DNA of 64,000 bases from Ensifer oleiphilus (GCF_013371465.1 NZ_JABWDU010000006.1:124001-188000); one strand, 5' to 3'. Positions 8,857-17,675 are shown, counted from the stretch's first letter. Program-made: numbers and translations. Notes: generated by a model not told the origin, from the letters alone.

Positions 8857-9117
8857 ATGACCATCGCGGACCCTTTCGATGCCATCGCGGATCCCAACCG
8901 GCGCTACCTGCTGGAGGAGCTGCGGCGTGCACCCAAGACGGTCAACGAATTGGCCGTGGGACTGCCGATCAGCCGCCCGGCGGTATCGCAGCACCTCAAG
9001 GCTCTGCTGGATTGTAAGCTGGTTTCAGTTTCGGCCAATGGCACTCGGCGTATATACGCCATCAACCGCCCCGGCTTCGACAGACTCAACCTTTGGTTGG
9101 ACCAGTTCTGGGCGTGA
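8857..9117 (+). CDS. ArsR-family winged-helix transcriptional regulator
   Basis: 86 residues, one HTH domain: DPNRRYLLEELRRAPKTVNE, then LPISRPAVSQHLKALLDCKL as helix-turn-helix, then a beta-wing (SANGTRRIYAINR). This is the short ArsR subclass that has no metal-binding cysteine motif (the only Cys is in DCKL) and usually pairs with an SRPBCC/AHSA1 gene. No such partner follows here, so its target is unknown; the upstream permease is a candidate. Confidence 0.85.
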   Translation: MTIADPFDAIADPNRRYLLEELRRAPKTVNELAVGLPISRPAVSQHLKALLDCKLVSVSANGTRRIYAINRPGFDRLNLWLDQFWA

Positions 9118-9154
9118 TCCGCTGGTGGAAGCGTAACCGACGCCTGACACAAAT

Positions 9155-9177
9155 CGACCGGGTCTCAAACCCGGTCG
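9155..9177. terminator. hairpin after the ArsR gene
   Basis: Arms CGACCGGGT (9155-9163) and ACCCGGTCG (9169-9177) with a 5-base loop. There is no T run on either strand, so it may be a weak terminator or an RNA-stability element. Confidence 0.4.
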
Positions 9178-9278
9178 AGCGATCCGTATATTCCGTTGAG
9201 GGGATTGTTTGTGAACCTTGTTGCGTCGTCTCCTTGGAGAGGACACCTCCCGTTGTTACTGGGAAATACCGTTCATAA

Positions 9279-9452
9279 TCAGTGAGTCGAGGAGCGAAGC
9301 CTTTCGATTTCGTCCTTGATGCGCAGCTTCCTTCGCTTGATGTCGCTGATCATTTCGTCCTCGGTGGACGGCTGGTTCATTGCTGCATGGAGCTCCTGCT
9401 CCAGTGCGCCATGTTTTTTCTCAAGCGTTGCAAGATGAGCCTCAATGGTCAT
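9279..9452 (-). CDS. DUF465 (YdcH-like) small protein
   Basis: 57 residues read from the ATG at 9450-9452, with AAGGAAGGG about 10 bases upstream. The sequence is a helical hairpin of the DUF465/YdcH type: LATLEKKHGALEQELHAAMN, then IKRRKLRIKDEIERLR. The second helix, with K(R/K)xKLxIKDEI, is the family signature. A second, non-identical member is encoded divergently at 9665-9868, and rhizobial genomes commonly carry such pairs. Function unknown. Confidence 0.85.
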   Translation of the reverse strand: MTIEAHLATLEKKHGALEQELHAAMNQPSTEDEMISDIKRRKLRIKDEIERLRSSTH

Positions 9453-9475
9453 TGGCAGTCCCTTCCTTTTGCTTG

Positions 9476-9499
9476 CATCCGGCAGGTAAATGCCGGATG
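9476..9499. promoter_or_regulatory. hairpin in the leader of the DUF465 gene
   Basis: Perfect 9-base arms CATCCGGCA (9476-9484) and TGCCGGATG (9491-9499), loop GGTAAA. It lies about 24 bases ahead of the minus-strand gene's start, just upstream of its ribosome-binding site. No T run follows, so it looks like a leader structure or operator rather than a terminator. Confidence 0.45.
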
Positions 9500-9664
9500 T
9501 TCCATGGTTGTAACCTTACTACTGTGCCACGCCATTTTTCATTTGTCGAAGGCGAAATGATGACGACGGATAACTTCCCGTTACCGCCCAAGATGTGATA
9601 GAGCGGCGCATGAAATTCCGGTTCGAGGAGGACTTCGCAACCGGGCTGATGGGGATCGCTTTGC

Positions 9665-9868
9665 ATGCCGGACCAGGACCAGGCCGAACTCAGATTGACC
9701 GCCGCGCGGCTGAGGCAGGAACATGAAGACTATGATGCTGCCATCAACGCCATGATCCAGACCGGCTGCGATGCGCTGAGAGTTCAGCGCATGAAAAAGA
9801 AGAAGCTGGTCATCAAGGACAAGATCACCAAGATCGAAGATCAGATCATTCCCGACATCATCGCCTGA
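9665..9868 (+). CDS. DUF465 (YdcH-like) small protein
   Basis: 67 residues. [20 protein letters not shown] and [20 protein letters not shown] form two charged helices, the second with the KKLxIKDKI signature of DUF465. It ends 17 bases before purE on the same strand and may be co-transcribed with it. It is the longer paralogue of the divergent gene at 9279-9452. Function unknown. Confidence 0.85.
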   Translation: MPDQDQAELRLTAARLRQEHEDYDAAINAMIQTGCDALRVQRMKKKKLVIKDKITKIEDQIIPDIIA

Positions 9869-9885
9869 AGCGGAACCTTAAAGAC

Positions 9886-10386
9886 GTGCTCGACACCACG
9901 ACCCCACCCGTCGCCATCATCATGGGAAGCCAGTCCGACTGGGAGACGATGAAGAACGCCGCCGATACGCTCGACGCGCTCGACATTGCCTATGAAGCCC
10001 GCATCGTCTCTGCACACCGCACGCCTGACCGGCTCGTCAGTTTCGCCAAAGGTGCGCGCGACGAAGGCTTCAAGGTCATCATCGCCGGCGCCGGCGGCGC
10101 TGCCCATCTGCCTGGCATGTGCGCCTCGATGACGCCACTGCCGGTCTTCGGCGTGCCCGTGCAGTCGAAGGCGCTCTCCGGCCAGGACAGCCTTCTCTCC
10201 ATCGTGCAGATGCCGGCCGGCATCCCTGTCGGAACGCTGGCGATCGGACGCGCTGGCGCCGTCAACGCAGCACTGCTGGCCGCAGCCGTTCTGGCGCTCA
10301 GCGACAACGACCTGGCCGACCGCCTCGATGACTGGCGCGAGCAGCAGACCGTTGCCGTTGCGGAATATCCGGTAGACGACGCATGA
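9886..10386 (+). CDS. purE: N5-carboxyaminoimidazole ribonucleotide mutase
   Basis: 166 residues, class I PurE. Visible motifs: [10 protein letters not shown] (substrate-binding loop), SAHRTPDR with the catalytic His, and [11 protein letters not shown]. It converts N5-CAIR to CAIR in purine synthesis, following PurK. The start is GTG at 9886; no ATG precedes the conserved GSQSD loop closely enough. The stop overlaps the purK start (ATGA at 10383-10386), a coupled operon. Confidence 0.95.
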   Translation: MLDTTTPPVAIIMGSQSDWETMKNAADTLDALDIAYEARIVSAHRTPDRLVSFAKGARDEGFKVIIAGAGGAAHLPGMCASMTPLPVFGVPVQSKALSGQDSLLSIVQMPAGIPVGTLAIGRAGAVNAALLAAAVLALSDNDLADRLDDWREQQTVAVAEYPVDDA

Positions 10387-11432
10387 CCACCATCGGCATC
10401 ATTGGCGGCGGCCAGCTCGGCCGCATGCTGGCCATGTCTGCTGCACGGCTGAACTTTCGCACCATCATTCTCGAGCCGCAGCCCGACTGCCCGGCAGCGC
10501 AGGTCGCCAACGACCAGATCGTTGCCGCCTATGATGACGAGAAGGCGCTCGACGCCCTGGCGGCCGCCTGCGATATCATCACCTATGAATTCGAAAACGT
10601 GCCGGTCGCGGCCGCCGAGCGACTTGCGCGCGCCCGGCCGGTGTTCCCACCGCCCAAGGCGCTGGAAGCCGCCCAGGATCGTCTGGTGGAAAAGCGCTTC
10701 CTCAACGACAGCGGCATCGTCACCGCCCGCTTCCACGCCGTCGACAGCCAGGCCGACCTCGAGGCAGCGCTTGCCGACTTTGGCGGCTCCGGTGTCTTGA
10801 AGACCTGCCGCCTCGGCTATGACGGCAAGGGCCAGCGCGTGTTCCGCTCCGGGCAGGACAGCCCGCAAGGCGCCTTCGCAGCACTCGGCTCCGTGCCGCT
10901 GATCCTCGAAAGCTTCGTGCCGTTCGAACGGGAAATCTCCATTATCGCAGCCCGCTCCGTTGATGGTGCGGTCGGCTGTTATGATCCGGCAGAAAACGTT
11001 CACCGCAACGGCATTCTTCACACCTCCACCGTGCCCGCCGCCATCGGCGCGGCGACCGCGGAAGCTGCGCGTGTTGCGGCCAAGGCGATCCTCGATGCGC
11101 TCGGTTATGTCGGCGTCATCGGCGTTGAGTTCTTCGTGCTTGCCGATGGCAGTCTCGTTGCCAATGAGATGGCGCCGCGCGTGCACAATTCCGGCCACTG
11201 GACGGAAGCAGCCTGCATCGTTTCGCAATTCGAGCAGCACATTCGCGCCGTCGCCGGCCTGCCGCTCGGCAATCCTGTCCGCCACTCCGACTGCGTGATG
11301 CAGAACCTGATCGGCGACGACATCGACGACGTGCCGGCATGGCTTGCCAAGGACAACGTCTTCGTCCATCTCTACGGCAAGACGGAAGCGCGACCGGGCC
11401 GCAAGATGGGTCACATCACCCGCCTGACGTGA
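10383..11432 (+). CDS. purK: N5-carboxyaminoimidazole ribonucleotide synthase
   Basis: 349 residues, ATP-grasp enzyme. The N-terminus has [11 protein letters not shown]; the ATP-grasp body includes [32 protein letters not shown] and [13 protein letters not shown]. It uses ATP and bicarbonate to make N5-CAIR from AIR, supplying PurE. Overlaps purE by 4 bases. Normal length for the family. Confidence 0.95.
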   Translation: MTTIGIIGGGQLGRMLAMSAARLNFRTIILEPQPDCPAAQVANDQIVAAYDDEKALDALAAACDIITYEFENVPVAAAERLARARPVFPPPKALEAAQDRLVEKRFLNDSGIVTARFHAVDSQADLEAALADFGGSGVLKTCRLGYDGKGQRVFRSGQDSPQGAFAALGSVPLILESFVPFEREISIIAARSVDGAVGCYDPAENVHRNGILHTSTVPAAIGAATAEAARVAAKAILDALGYVGVIGVEFFVLADGSLVANEMAPRVHNSGHWTEAACIVSQFEQHIRAVAGLPLGNPVRHSDCVMQNLIGDDIDDVPAWLAKDNVFVHLYGKTEARPGRKMGHITRLT

Positions 11433-11485
11433 GCCTCAAAGCCACAGAAATGCGGGGCAAGCTGCCAAAATCCGGCGTCTTGCGG

Positions 11486-11514
11486 TTGACACAACTGGGG
11501 TGACACGGTATTTG
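11486..11514 (+). promoter_or_regulatory. candidate sigma-70 promoter of rpmJ
   Basis: TTGACA at 11486-11491, a 17-base spacer, then TATTTG at 11509-11514. The -35 is perfect. It lies about 95 bases ahead of the rpmJ start, with the hairpin at 11531-11550 between. Confidence 0.6.
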
Positions 11515-11530
11515 CCATCCCACCTTACGG

Positions 11531-11554
11531 AGCGCGCTGCATGGCGCGCTTTTG
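11531..11554 (+). terminator. terminator-like hairpin in the rpmJ leader
   Basis: AGCGCGC / GCGCGCT arms (11531-11537, 11544-11550), loop TGCATG, followed by TTTTG. It sits between the promoter and rpmJ, where it could act as an attenuator, or end a short transcript from purEK. Confidence 0.5.
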
Positions 11555-11608
11555 ATTGTTAGAAATACCGGGCGAATTTTGTTTCCCCGAAACCTGCGGA
11601 TCAGGAAA

Positions 11609-11734
11609 ATGAAGATCAAGAATTCGCTCAAGTCGCTGAAGACCCGTCACCGCGAAAACCGTCTGGTTCGTCGCAAGGGCCGGATGTACATCATCAACAA
11701 GCAGAACCCGCGCTTCAAGGCACGTCAGGGCTGA
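11609..11734 (+). CDS. rpmJ: 50S ribosomal protein L36, zinc-free type
   Basis: 41 residues beginning [14 protein letters not shown] and ending PRFKARQG, the standard L36 found in alphaproteobacteria. It lacks the Cys-Cys-Cys-His zinc ligands of the other L36 type. An AGGA ribosome-binding site precedes the ATG. It stands alone with its own promoter, as is usual in rhizobia. Confidence 0.97.
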   Translation: MKIKNSLKSLKTRHRENRLVRRKGRMYIINKQNPRFKARQG

Positions 11735-11815
11735 GGCCCAGACTGGTTTCTGTTTGGCACCTCGCTTCGGCGATGTCCCAGAATTGATTTTGAAACTATT
11801 CCGTGGCGAGCTAAC

Positions 11816-12430
11816 ATGCTCGCCATGCGAGTTTTTGTACCCTTGATTCTGGCGTGCTCCGCCCTTCTCGCCGCCTCGACTGGAGCCGGCACCCTGGCTT
11901 TCGCCGCAGAGGCAGCGCCGCAAACCGAGGCCGCGAGCCTCACCAGTCCCAAGCAACGGCTGGACGGCCTGTTTTCCGACCTGAAAAAGGAACGGGACGC
12001 CGACAAGGCGCGCGAAGTCGCCAACCAGATCCAAATGGAATGGCAGGATTCCGGTAGCGCCACCGTCAATCTGCTGATGCAGTGGGCCGACAAGTCGATC
12101 ACCGACGACAAGCAGGCGGCAGCCCTCGATATTCTCGATCAGGTCATCACGCTGGCGCCGAGCTATGTCGAAGGCTGGAACCGCCGCGCGACGCTGCACT
12201 ACACCATGGGCAACTATCGCAAGTCGATGTCGGATATCAATCACGTCCTGTCGCTGGAACCTCGCCACTTCGGCGCGCTCGCCGGTATGGCCTCCATCCT
12301 TGGCGCCGCCGGCAAGGACGAGCTGGCGCTGAGGGCCTGGGAGCAGTTCCTGGCGATCTATCCAGCCGACCGCAAGGCGCAGGAGCGGCTGGGTGAGCTG
12401 ACCGAAAAGCTCGCGGGCAGCAAGACGTAG
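11816..12430 (+). CDS. secreted TPR-repeat protein
   Basis: 204 residues (195-odd if started at the ATG at 11825). A signal peptide of about 30 residues ends near LAFAAEA. Then follow tetratricopeptide helices: LDILDQVITLAPSYVEGWNR, ATLHYTMGNYRKSMSDINHV, and RAWEQFLAIYPADRKAQERL. A periplasmic partner-binding role is likely; no enzymatic motif is present. Confidence 0.85.
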   Translation: MLAMRVFVPLILACSALLAASTGAGTLAFAAEAAPQTEAASLTSPKQRLDGLFSDLKKERDADKAREVANQIQMEWQDSGSATVNLLMQWADKSITDDKQAAALDILDQVITLAPSYVEGWNRRATLHYTMGNYRKSMSDINHVLSLEPRHFGALAGMASILGAAGKDELALRAWEQFLAIYPADRKAQERLGELTEKLAGSKT

Positions 12431-12464
12431 ACCGTCCGGATGCCGAAGCAGGCGCTGCCCCGCG

Positions 12465-12915
12465 ATGATACCTTCTACGGAAATGGCCACGATCCGCACC
12501 CCTGCCATGGCTGCGCGTCGGTTCATGGAGCCGATCTGGCTGGAATGGCACAGCGCCCGCATGGCGATGCGCCATCACACCATCGCAATGGTCATGCGGG
12601 CGCACAAGCTTGTTTCTGGCCCGCGTGCTGGCCGTCGAAGGGTTGGATGCCTCGTGGCAAAGCGGCACGCCGCGATTGTCTCATGAAGGCCCGGAACCGG
12701 GTGATTTCGTCTTCCTCAGCGATACAAACTGGCAAAGCCATGCCTGGGTCGAATGCGGAAACCTCATCGTCGATGTTACCGCCGACCAATTCGGTGCGCC
12801 TCCTGTGGTCGTCATCAGCCGGCACGACCGCCGCTATAGCAAAGGCGACCGCGACACGGCCCTGCCGGAGTTCGTTCGGGCGCGTGAGCGCGCCGGCGAC
12901 GAAATCTGGCCATGA
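12465..12915 (+). pseudogene. frameshifted gene for a transglutaminase/NlpC-like (Cys-His-Asp) protein
   Basis: Two overlapping frames make one coherent protein. The first (ATG at 12465 or 12483) runs ATIRTPAMAARRF...PIWLEWHSARM...HTIAMV. Then a +1 shift near 12591-12595 leads into CGRTSLFLARVLAVEGLDA, followed by GDFVFLSDTNWQSHAWVE and LIVDVTADQFG. Dropping one base near 12594 joins them. The Cys of CGRTS, the His of SHAWVE and the Asp of VDVTADQF are spaced as in papain-like/transglutaminase-type domains. The downstream half in its own frame would only start at a TTG after the Cys. Either a true pseudogene or a single-base sequence error. Confidence 0.6.
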
Positions 12916-12995
12916 TGGCTTGGCATGAGCTTTGGTAGATCGGCATCCGCCAGTTGGACCTTTGACACTGCCGAGTAAGAGGATCCACCGAGACA

Positions 12996-14006
12996 ATGAT
13001 TCTAGCCGCCCTGCTCATCGCCGCCCTCATGCTCGCAGGCATTGCCTTTAGCCTGCACAGTGCACGAGGCATCAGCGCGCGGTTCCCGAACACGGGTCAG
13101 CTGATCGACGTCGGCGGCTTCCGCATGAACAGCGTCCATTTGCCGGCAACGCCAACGGCAGACCTTGCGCCGCTCGTCTTCATCCACGGCGCCAGCGGCA
13201 ACCTTCTTGACCAGATGCATGCCTTTGCATCCGCCTTCGAGGGGCGCGCGGAAATGCTGTTCGTCGATCGGCCGGGCCACGGCTACTCCGAGCGTGGCGG
13301 ACGGAAGAATGACCGGCCCGACGGCCAGGCAGATGCGATTGCAAAATTGATGGAGAAAAGAGGCATGGCCCAGGCGATCATCGTCGGCCACTCCTTCGGC
13401 GGGGCGATTGCCGCAAGCTTCGCCCTTCGCCATCCGGAAAAGACGGCTGGCCTCGTCTTGCTGGCGCCGGCGACCCATCCTTGGCCGGGCGGCGTCGACT
13501 GGTATTATCGGCTGACGGCCCTGCCCTATGTCGGTTGGCTGTTCGCCCACACGCTCGCCGCGCCGATCGGCCTCAGGCGGATCGACAGCGGCACGCGTTC
13601 CGTCTTCTATCCCAATCCCCGGCCTGCCGACTACATAGACAAGACGGCCCCGCACCTGGTGCTGCGGCCACTGGCTTTTCGCAACAACGCCGTCGATGTC
13701 GCCAATCTTCATGCCTATGTCAGCGAGATCGCGCCGCGATATCGGGAGATAGCCGCACCGACGATCATCGTCAGCGGCGACAGTGACGACATCGTGCTGG
13801 CCGACGTCCATTCGCGCGGGCTGGCGCGCGACATTGTCGGATCTGAACTGCTGTGGATCGGCAACCTCGGCCACAAGCCCGACTACGTCGTGACCGATGT
13901 CGTCGTTGCCGCCGTGGAAAAACTCTCCGGAAGATCGATCGACCTCGACAAAATAACAAGGCGGGCCGAAGCCCGCCTTATCGTGCAGCCCAAAGAGTTG
14001 CGCTAG
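12996..14006 (+). CDS. alpha/beta hydrolase
   Basis: 336 residues. An N-terminal membrane helix or signal anchor (about 1-20) is followed by an alpha/beta-hydrolase fold: FIHGASGN (oxyanion region), DRPGHGYSER, the nucleophile elbow VGHSFGGAIA, an acid site in VSGDSDDIV and the His in GNLGHKPDY. Substrate unknown. The last 17 or so codons cross the hairpin that terminates pyk from the other side, so the C-terminal tail after VEKLSGRS is probably not part of the fold. Confidence 0.85.
   Translation: MILAALLIAALMLAGIAFSLHSARGISARFPNTGQLIDVGGFRMNSVHLPATPTADLAPLVFIHGASGNLLDQMHAFASAFEGRAEMLFVDRPGHGYSERGGRKNDRPDGQADAIAKLMEKRGMAQAIIVGHSFGGAIAASFALRHPEKTAGLVLLAPATHPWPGGVDWYYRLTALPYVGWLFAHTLAAPIGLRRIDSGTRSVFYPNPRPADYIDKTAPHLVLRPLAFRNNAVDVANLHAYVSEIAPRYREIAAPTIIVSGDSDDIVLADVHSRGLARDIVGSELLWIGNLGHKPDYVVTDVVVAAVEKLSGRSIDLDKITRRAEARLIVQPKELR
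13944..13979 (-). terminator. terminator of pyk, inside the hydrolase gene's 3' end
   Basis: AAGGCGGGC (13958-13966) and GCCCGCCTT (13971-13979) with a CGAA loop. On the minus strand TTGTTATTTTGT follows. It lies 30 bases after the pyk stop but within the coding end of the convergent hydrolase gene. Confidence 0.75.
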
Positions 14007-14008
14007 CC

Positions 14009-15448
14009 TCAGATACCGCTCATGCCATCCGAGCCGATATAGGCGATGCGCAGCATGTTGGTGGCGCCGGGCGTACCGAGCGGCACACCGGCCGAGATGA
14101 TGACGCGCTCGCCGGGCTTGCCGAAACCTTCGTGAGCAACGATGCGGCAGGCGCGGTTGACCATGTCGTCGAGATCGGTCGCATCCTCGGTGACGACGCA
14201 GTGCAGGCCCCAGACCACCGAAAGACGGCGGGCGGTCTGCACGATCGGCGAAAGCGCGATGATCGGCACCTGCGGCCGCTCGCGGGCGGCGCGAAGGCCC
14301 GTCGTGCCGGACGAGGTGTAGCAGACGATCGCCGACAGCCGGAGCGTCTCGGCGATCTGGTGGGCCGCCAGCGAAATCGCGTCGGCACCGGTTGCCTCAG
14401 GCGGCGTGCGCTGCGCGTAGATGATGCTGGAATAGTGCGGGTCGCGCTCGACGTTGCTGGCGATCGAGGCCATGGTCGAGACGGCTTCCACCGGATACTC
14501 GCCGGAAGCGGATTCTGCCGACAGCATGATGGCGTCTGCGCCTTCGAAAACAGCGGTCGCAACGTCGGAGACTTCGGCGCGCGTCGGCACCGGCGCAGAG
14601 ATCATCGATTCCAGCATCTGCGTGGCGACGACCACCGGCTTGCCGGCGCGGCGACATGCACGCGTCAGCTGCTTTTGCAGGCCGGGCACGGATTCGAGCG
14701 GCATTTCGACGCCGAGGTCGCCGCGCGCCACCATCAGCGCGTCGGAGAGCTCGATGATTTCGTCGATGCGCTCGAGCGCCTGCGGCTTTTCGATCTTGGA
14801 CATCAGGCCGACGCGGCCGCGCGCGATCTTGCGCACTTCGGCCAGGTCCTCGGGACGCTGGACGAAGGACAGCGCCACCCAGTCGAACTCGCCGGTGGCC
14901 AGAAGCGCATCAAGGTCGGAGCGGTCCTTGTCGGTCAGAACGCCGACGGCCAGGAGCGTGTCGGGCAGGCTGACACCCTTGCGGTCGGAAATTTTCGTGC
15001 CGGCAACAACCGTCGTGACAATGCTCTTGCCATCGGTCTTTTCGGCGCGCAGATGAAGCTTGCCGTCGTCGATCAGCAGGCGATGGCCCGGCTTGACCGC
15101 TTCGAGGATCTCCGGATGCGGCAGGAAAACGCGGGTGCTGTCGCCGGGCTCGTCCTTATTGTCGAGAGTGAAGGTCTGGCCGACCTTGAGCTCGACCTTG
15201 CCGTCGGCAAACTTGCCGACCCGCAGCTTCGGGCCCTGCAGGTCGCCGAGAATGCCAATCGGGCGGCCACACCGCGCTTCGACGGCGCGGATGCGCTGCA
15301 CCAGCGTGCGCATCACGTCGTGGCTTGCATGGCTCATGTTGATGCGGAACAGATCAGCCCCTGCCTCGTGCAGCTTCTGGATCATCTGCTCGTCGGAAGA
15401 CGCCGGTCCGAGCGTGGCGAGGATTTTGACTTTTCTGTTCCGCTTCAT
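14009..15448 (-). CDS. pyk: pyruvate kinase
   Basis: 479 residues. KILATLGPASSD at the N-terminus, FRINMSHASHD, LGDLQGPKLRVG, the metal-binding LMSKIEKPQALERIDEII, ARGDLGVE, and VVVATQMLESM are all present. It makes ATP and pyruvate from phosphoenolpyruvate and ADP. The ATG at 15446-15448 shares one base with the stop of the upstream DUF1036 gene (TGATG), so the two are translationally coupled. Confidence 0.96.
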   Translation of the reverse strand: MKRNRKVKILATLGPASSDEQMIQKLHEAGADLFRINMSHASHDVMRTLVQRIRAVEARCGRPIGILGDLQGPKLRVGKFADGKVELKVGQTFTLDNKDEPGDSTRVFLPHPEILEAVKPGHRLLIDDGKLHLRAEKTDGKSIVTTVVAGTKISDRKGVSLPDTLLAVGVLTDKDRSDLDALLATGEFDWVALSFVQRPEDLAEVRKIARGRVGLMSKIEKPQALERIDEIIELSDALMVARGDLGVEMPLESVPGLQKQLTRACRRAGKPVVVATQMLESMISAPVPTRAEVSDVATAVFEGADAIMLSAESASGEYPVEAVSTMASIASNVERDPHYSSIIYAQRTPPEATGADAISLAAHQIAETLRLSAIVCYTSSGTTGLRAARERPQVPIIALSPIVQTARRLSVVWGLHCVVTEDATDLDDMVNRACRIVAHEGFGKPGERVIISAGVPLGTPGATNMLRIAYIGSDGMSGI

Positions 15449-15924
15449 CAATTCTGGCTTTCCTGCGTGCCGGGCGTATCGGAGAGCTGAACCATCCAGC
15501 TCCCTTGCCGCCCCGTGTCATATTCCTTGAATCCCATCCGCTGGAAGCCACGGGCATAGCAGTCCTGCACGCCCGGGATCTTGAATTCGTTTTCGTCGAC
15601 GCACATGTTGACGTCGCCGGTCCAGCGGCCACCACGGGCCGCGTCTTCAGCGTAGAGATAATAGTATCGCGATTGGAGTTCGCCCTCGATCAGGGTCGCG
15701 CAGGTGGTCGCGGGAACCTGCCACCACCCCTCCGTTACCCAGCCTTCCTTGGCGCGGTAACCGATTGCCACGCCGACCAGATTTTGCGTGCCGTTGCAGA
15801 CGCGAAAATCGGCGCGGGCCTCGCCGGCAAAAAGAAATGAGCCTGAAATCGCCAGGGAAAACAGGAGCATTGCCCACAATGTCGACAGCCCCGACTTCGC
15901 TTTGGAAAATGGATATCTGGACAC
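15448..15924 (-). CDS. DUF1036 secreted protein
   Basis: About 158 residues from a GTG at 15924, chosen for GGAAA just upstream; a TTG at 15933 with GGAG, or a TTG at 15990, are alternatives. A signal/anchor helix (LLFSLAISGSFLFAGEARA) precedes a DUF1036 domain: FRVCNGTQNLVGVAIGYRAK, GWWQVPATTCATLIEG, RYYYLYAEDA. Cysteines in CNGT, TTCAT, NMCVD and QDCYARGF suggest disulfides in the periplasm. Coupled to pyk; the functional link is unclear, though the pyk-DUF1036 order is common in rhizobia. Confidence 0.75.
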   Translation of the reverse strand: MSRYPFSKAKSGLSTLWAMLLFSLAISGSFLFAGEARADFRVCNGTQNLVGVAIGYRAKEGWVTEGWWQVPATTCATLIEGELQSRYYYLYAEDAARGGRWTGDVNMCVDENEFKIPGVQDCYARGFQRMGFKEYDTGRQGSWMVQLSDTPGTQESQN

Positions 15925-16115
15925 GGTTTCCAATGGAACTCCGTTTTGATTTGCGTGGCCTTTCTTGCGACGACCAGCCCGGAAAGTCAACGTAACTCTA
16001 ATCGATTACATCGCGCTAATTGGGTGCAGATTGCGCAAAACAGTTGCGTTTTTCTTGTGAATGTCGCCAACGCATGCAATCAAAAGCACAACTCCCGAAA
16101 GCAGACTGGAACGGC

Positions 16116-16910
16116 ATGCAGTCCTATTCGCCCTATGAGATTATCGAAGCCAAACCCACAACCGGTCTGGTGCTTCTCGCCGATCACGCCATGAACCGCC
16201 TGCCGGAAGAATACGGCAGCCTCGGCCTGCCGGAAGCGGCATTTCAGCGGCATATCGCCTACGATATCGGCGTCGAACATCTGGTCCGCCGGCTTTCGGC
16301 CATGCTCGACGCTCCGGCGGTTCTCGGGTGTTTTTCGCGGCTCTTGATCGACCCCAACCGCGGCGAGGACGACCCGACACTGATCATGAAAATCTCCGAC
16401 GGCGCCATCATTCCCGGAAACCATCCGATCACGCGCGAGGAATGGGACAACCGTCTGAACCGTTTCCATCGTCCCTATCACCGTGCGGTCGCCGAAACCT
16501 TGCAGCGCAGTGCGATTGCCTCGGGTGGTGCGCCGCTGGTCATTTCCATCCATTCCTTCACGCCCGCCTGGAAAGGCGTTTCCCGCCCCTGGCATGCCGC
16601 CGTACTCTGGGACAACGACCCGCGTGCTGTCGGTCCACTGATCCAAAAACTCGAGGCACCGGGTGACATCATCGTCGGCAACAACGAACCCTATGACGGC
16701 GCGCTGCGCGGGGATACGATGTTCCGCCACTGCATGGCGCCGGGCATTCCCCACGCGCTGATCGAGGTTAGGCAGGATCTGATTTCCGACGCGGCTGGCG
16801 TTGCCGCGTGGGCCGATCGGCTCGCCCCGATCCTTGCCGCCCTCAACACCCGCCCCGACCTGCATCGCTACGAGCGGCATCCGTCACGCACCGGCGCCTA
16901 CGACATCTGA
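16116..16910 (+). CDS. N-formylglutamate amidohydrolase family protein
   Basis: 264 residues from the ATG at 16116 (TGGAAC upstream). Family motifs: LLADHAMNRLPEEYGSLGL near the start (a D-H metal site), LIDPNRGEDDPTLI, SIHSFTP, and IEVRQDLI. These are zinc amidohydrolases acting on N-formylglutamate or related N-acyl amino acids. It leads a group with DUF1244 and DUF2312 on the same strand. A second, different family member is at 52662-53543. Confidence 0.85.
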   Translation: MQSYSPYEIIEAKPTTGLVLLADHAMNRLPEEYGSLGLPEAAFQRHIAYDIGVEHLVRRLSAMLDAPAVLGCFSRLLIDPNRGEDDPTLIMKISDGAIIPGNHPITREEWDNRLNRFHRPYHRAVAETLQRSAIASGGAPLVISIHSFTPAWKGVSRPWHAAVLWDNDPRAVGPLIQKLEAPGDIIVGNNEPYDGALRGDTMFRHCMAPGIPHALIEVRQDLISDAAGVAAWADRLAPILAALNTRPDLHRYERHPSRTGAYDI

Positions 16911-16928
16911 GACCAGGAACATACGCCC

Positions 16929-17234
16929 ATGACCGAACTCACCCCGGACCAACAGACTGCCTTCGAGGCCGCCGCCTTCCGGCGTCTCGTCCAGCATCTG
17001 CGCGAGCGTAGCGACGTGCAGAACATCGACCTGATGAATCTGGCCGGGTTCTGCCGCAACTGTCTGTCCAATTGGTATCGGGACGCGGCCAACGAAGCAG
17101 GCGTCGCACTCGACAAGGAGCAATCCCGCGAAATCGTCTACGGCATGCCCTATGAGGAGTGGCGGGCGCTGAACCAAAGGGAGGCATCGAGTGAACAGAA
17201 AGCCGCCTTCGAGGTCAACCGCCCCAAGGAATAG
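16929..17234 (+). CDS. DUF1244 protein
   Basis: 101 residues. The conserved block FRRLVQHLRERSDVQNIDLM, NLAGFCRNCLSNWYRDAA and GMPYEEWR identifies DUF1244 (UPF0345-like small protein). The FCRNCLS cysteine pair is invariant in the family. It starts 18 bases after the formylglutamate amidohydrolase gene, so they are one operon. Function unknown. Confidence 0.9.
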   Translation: MTELTPDQQTAFEAAAFRRLVQHLRERSDVQNIDLMNLAGFCRNCLSNWYRDAANEAGVALDKEQSREIVYGMPYEEWRALNQREASSEQKAAFEVNRPKE

Positions 17235-17357
17235 GGCCCCGCGGCGGGGGTCGCCACGGAAATGCCGGCGTTGTTGCGCAATGGCCCTTGACCTTGGCCG
17301 CCGTTCGCGGCACGTCACGGCACCCAAGAATTTCATTCCCCGCAAAAGGAGAAGACC

Positions 17358-17621
17358 ATGTCAGATGCACACGGCGTCGCACGCGACCAGCTCCGCGCTT
17401 TCATCGAACGGATTGAGCGCCTGGAAGAAGAAAAGAAGACCATCGCCGACGACATCAAGGACGTCTACGGCGAAGCCAAGTCCACCGGCTTCGATGCCAA
17501 GATCTTGCGCAAGGTCATCTCCATCCGCAAGCAGGACGCCGACGAGCGCATGGAGCAGGAAGCGATCCTCGACACCTACCTGCAGGCGCTCGGCATGATC
17601 CCGGCGGCCGAAGAAGAATAA
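17358..17621 (+). CDS. DUF2312 protein, GapR family nucleoid-associated protein
   Basis: 87 residues, helical throughout: [60 protein letters not shown]. This matches UPF0335/DUF2312, whose Caulobacter member GapR is a small nucleoid-associated protein that clamps over-twisted DNA ahead of forks and RNA polymerase. Orthology to GapR is inferred from length and the lysine-rich first helices. GGAG ribosome-binding site; terminator follows immediately. Confidence 0.9.
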   Translation: MSDAHGVARDQLRAFIERIERLEEEKKTIADDIKDVYGEAKSTGFDAKILRKVISIRKQDADERMEQEAILDTYLQALGMIPAAEEE

Positions 17622-17641
17622 GTTCTTCCGCGATCTTCAAC

Positions 17642-17675
17642 AAAAAACCCGCCGGTTTCGCCGGCGGGTTTTTTT
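17642..17675. terminator. bidirectional terminator between DUF2312 and DUF882 genes
   Basis: CCCGCCGG (17648-17655) and CCGGCGGG (17661-17668) arms, T8 run on the + strand and a T6 run (CAAAAAA complement) on the - strand. It serves two convergent genes. Confidence 0.9.

Noticed and set aside
13853..15490. Long open frame opposite pyk
   Set aside because: Antisense shadow of pyruvate kinase and DUF1036; no protein-like motifs.
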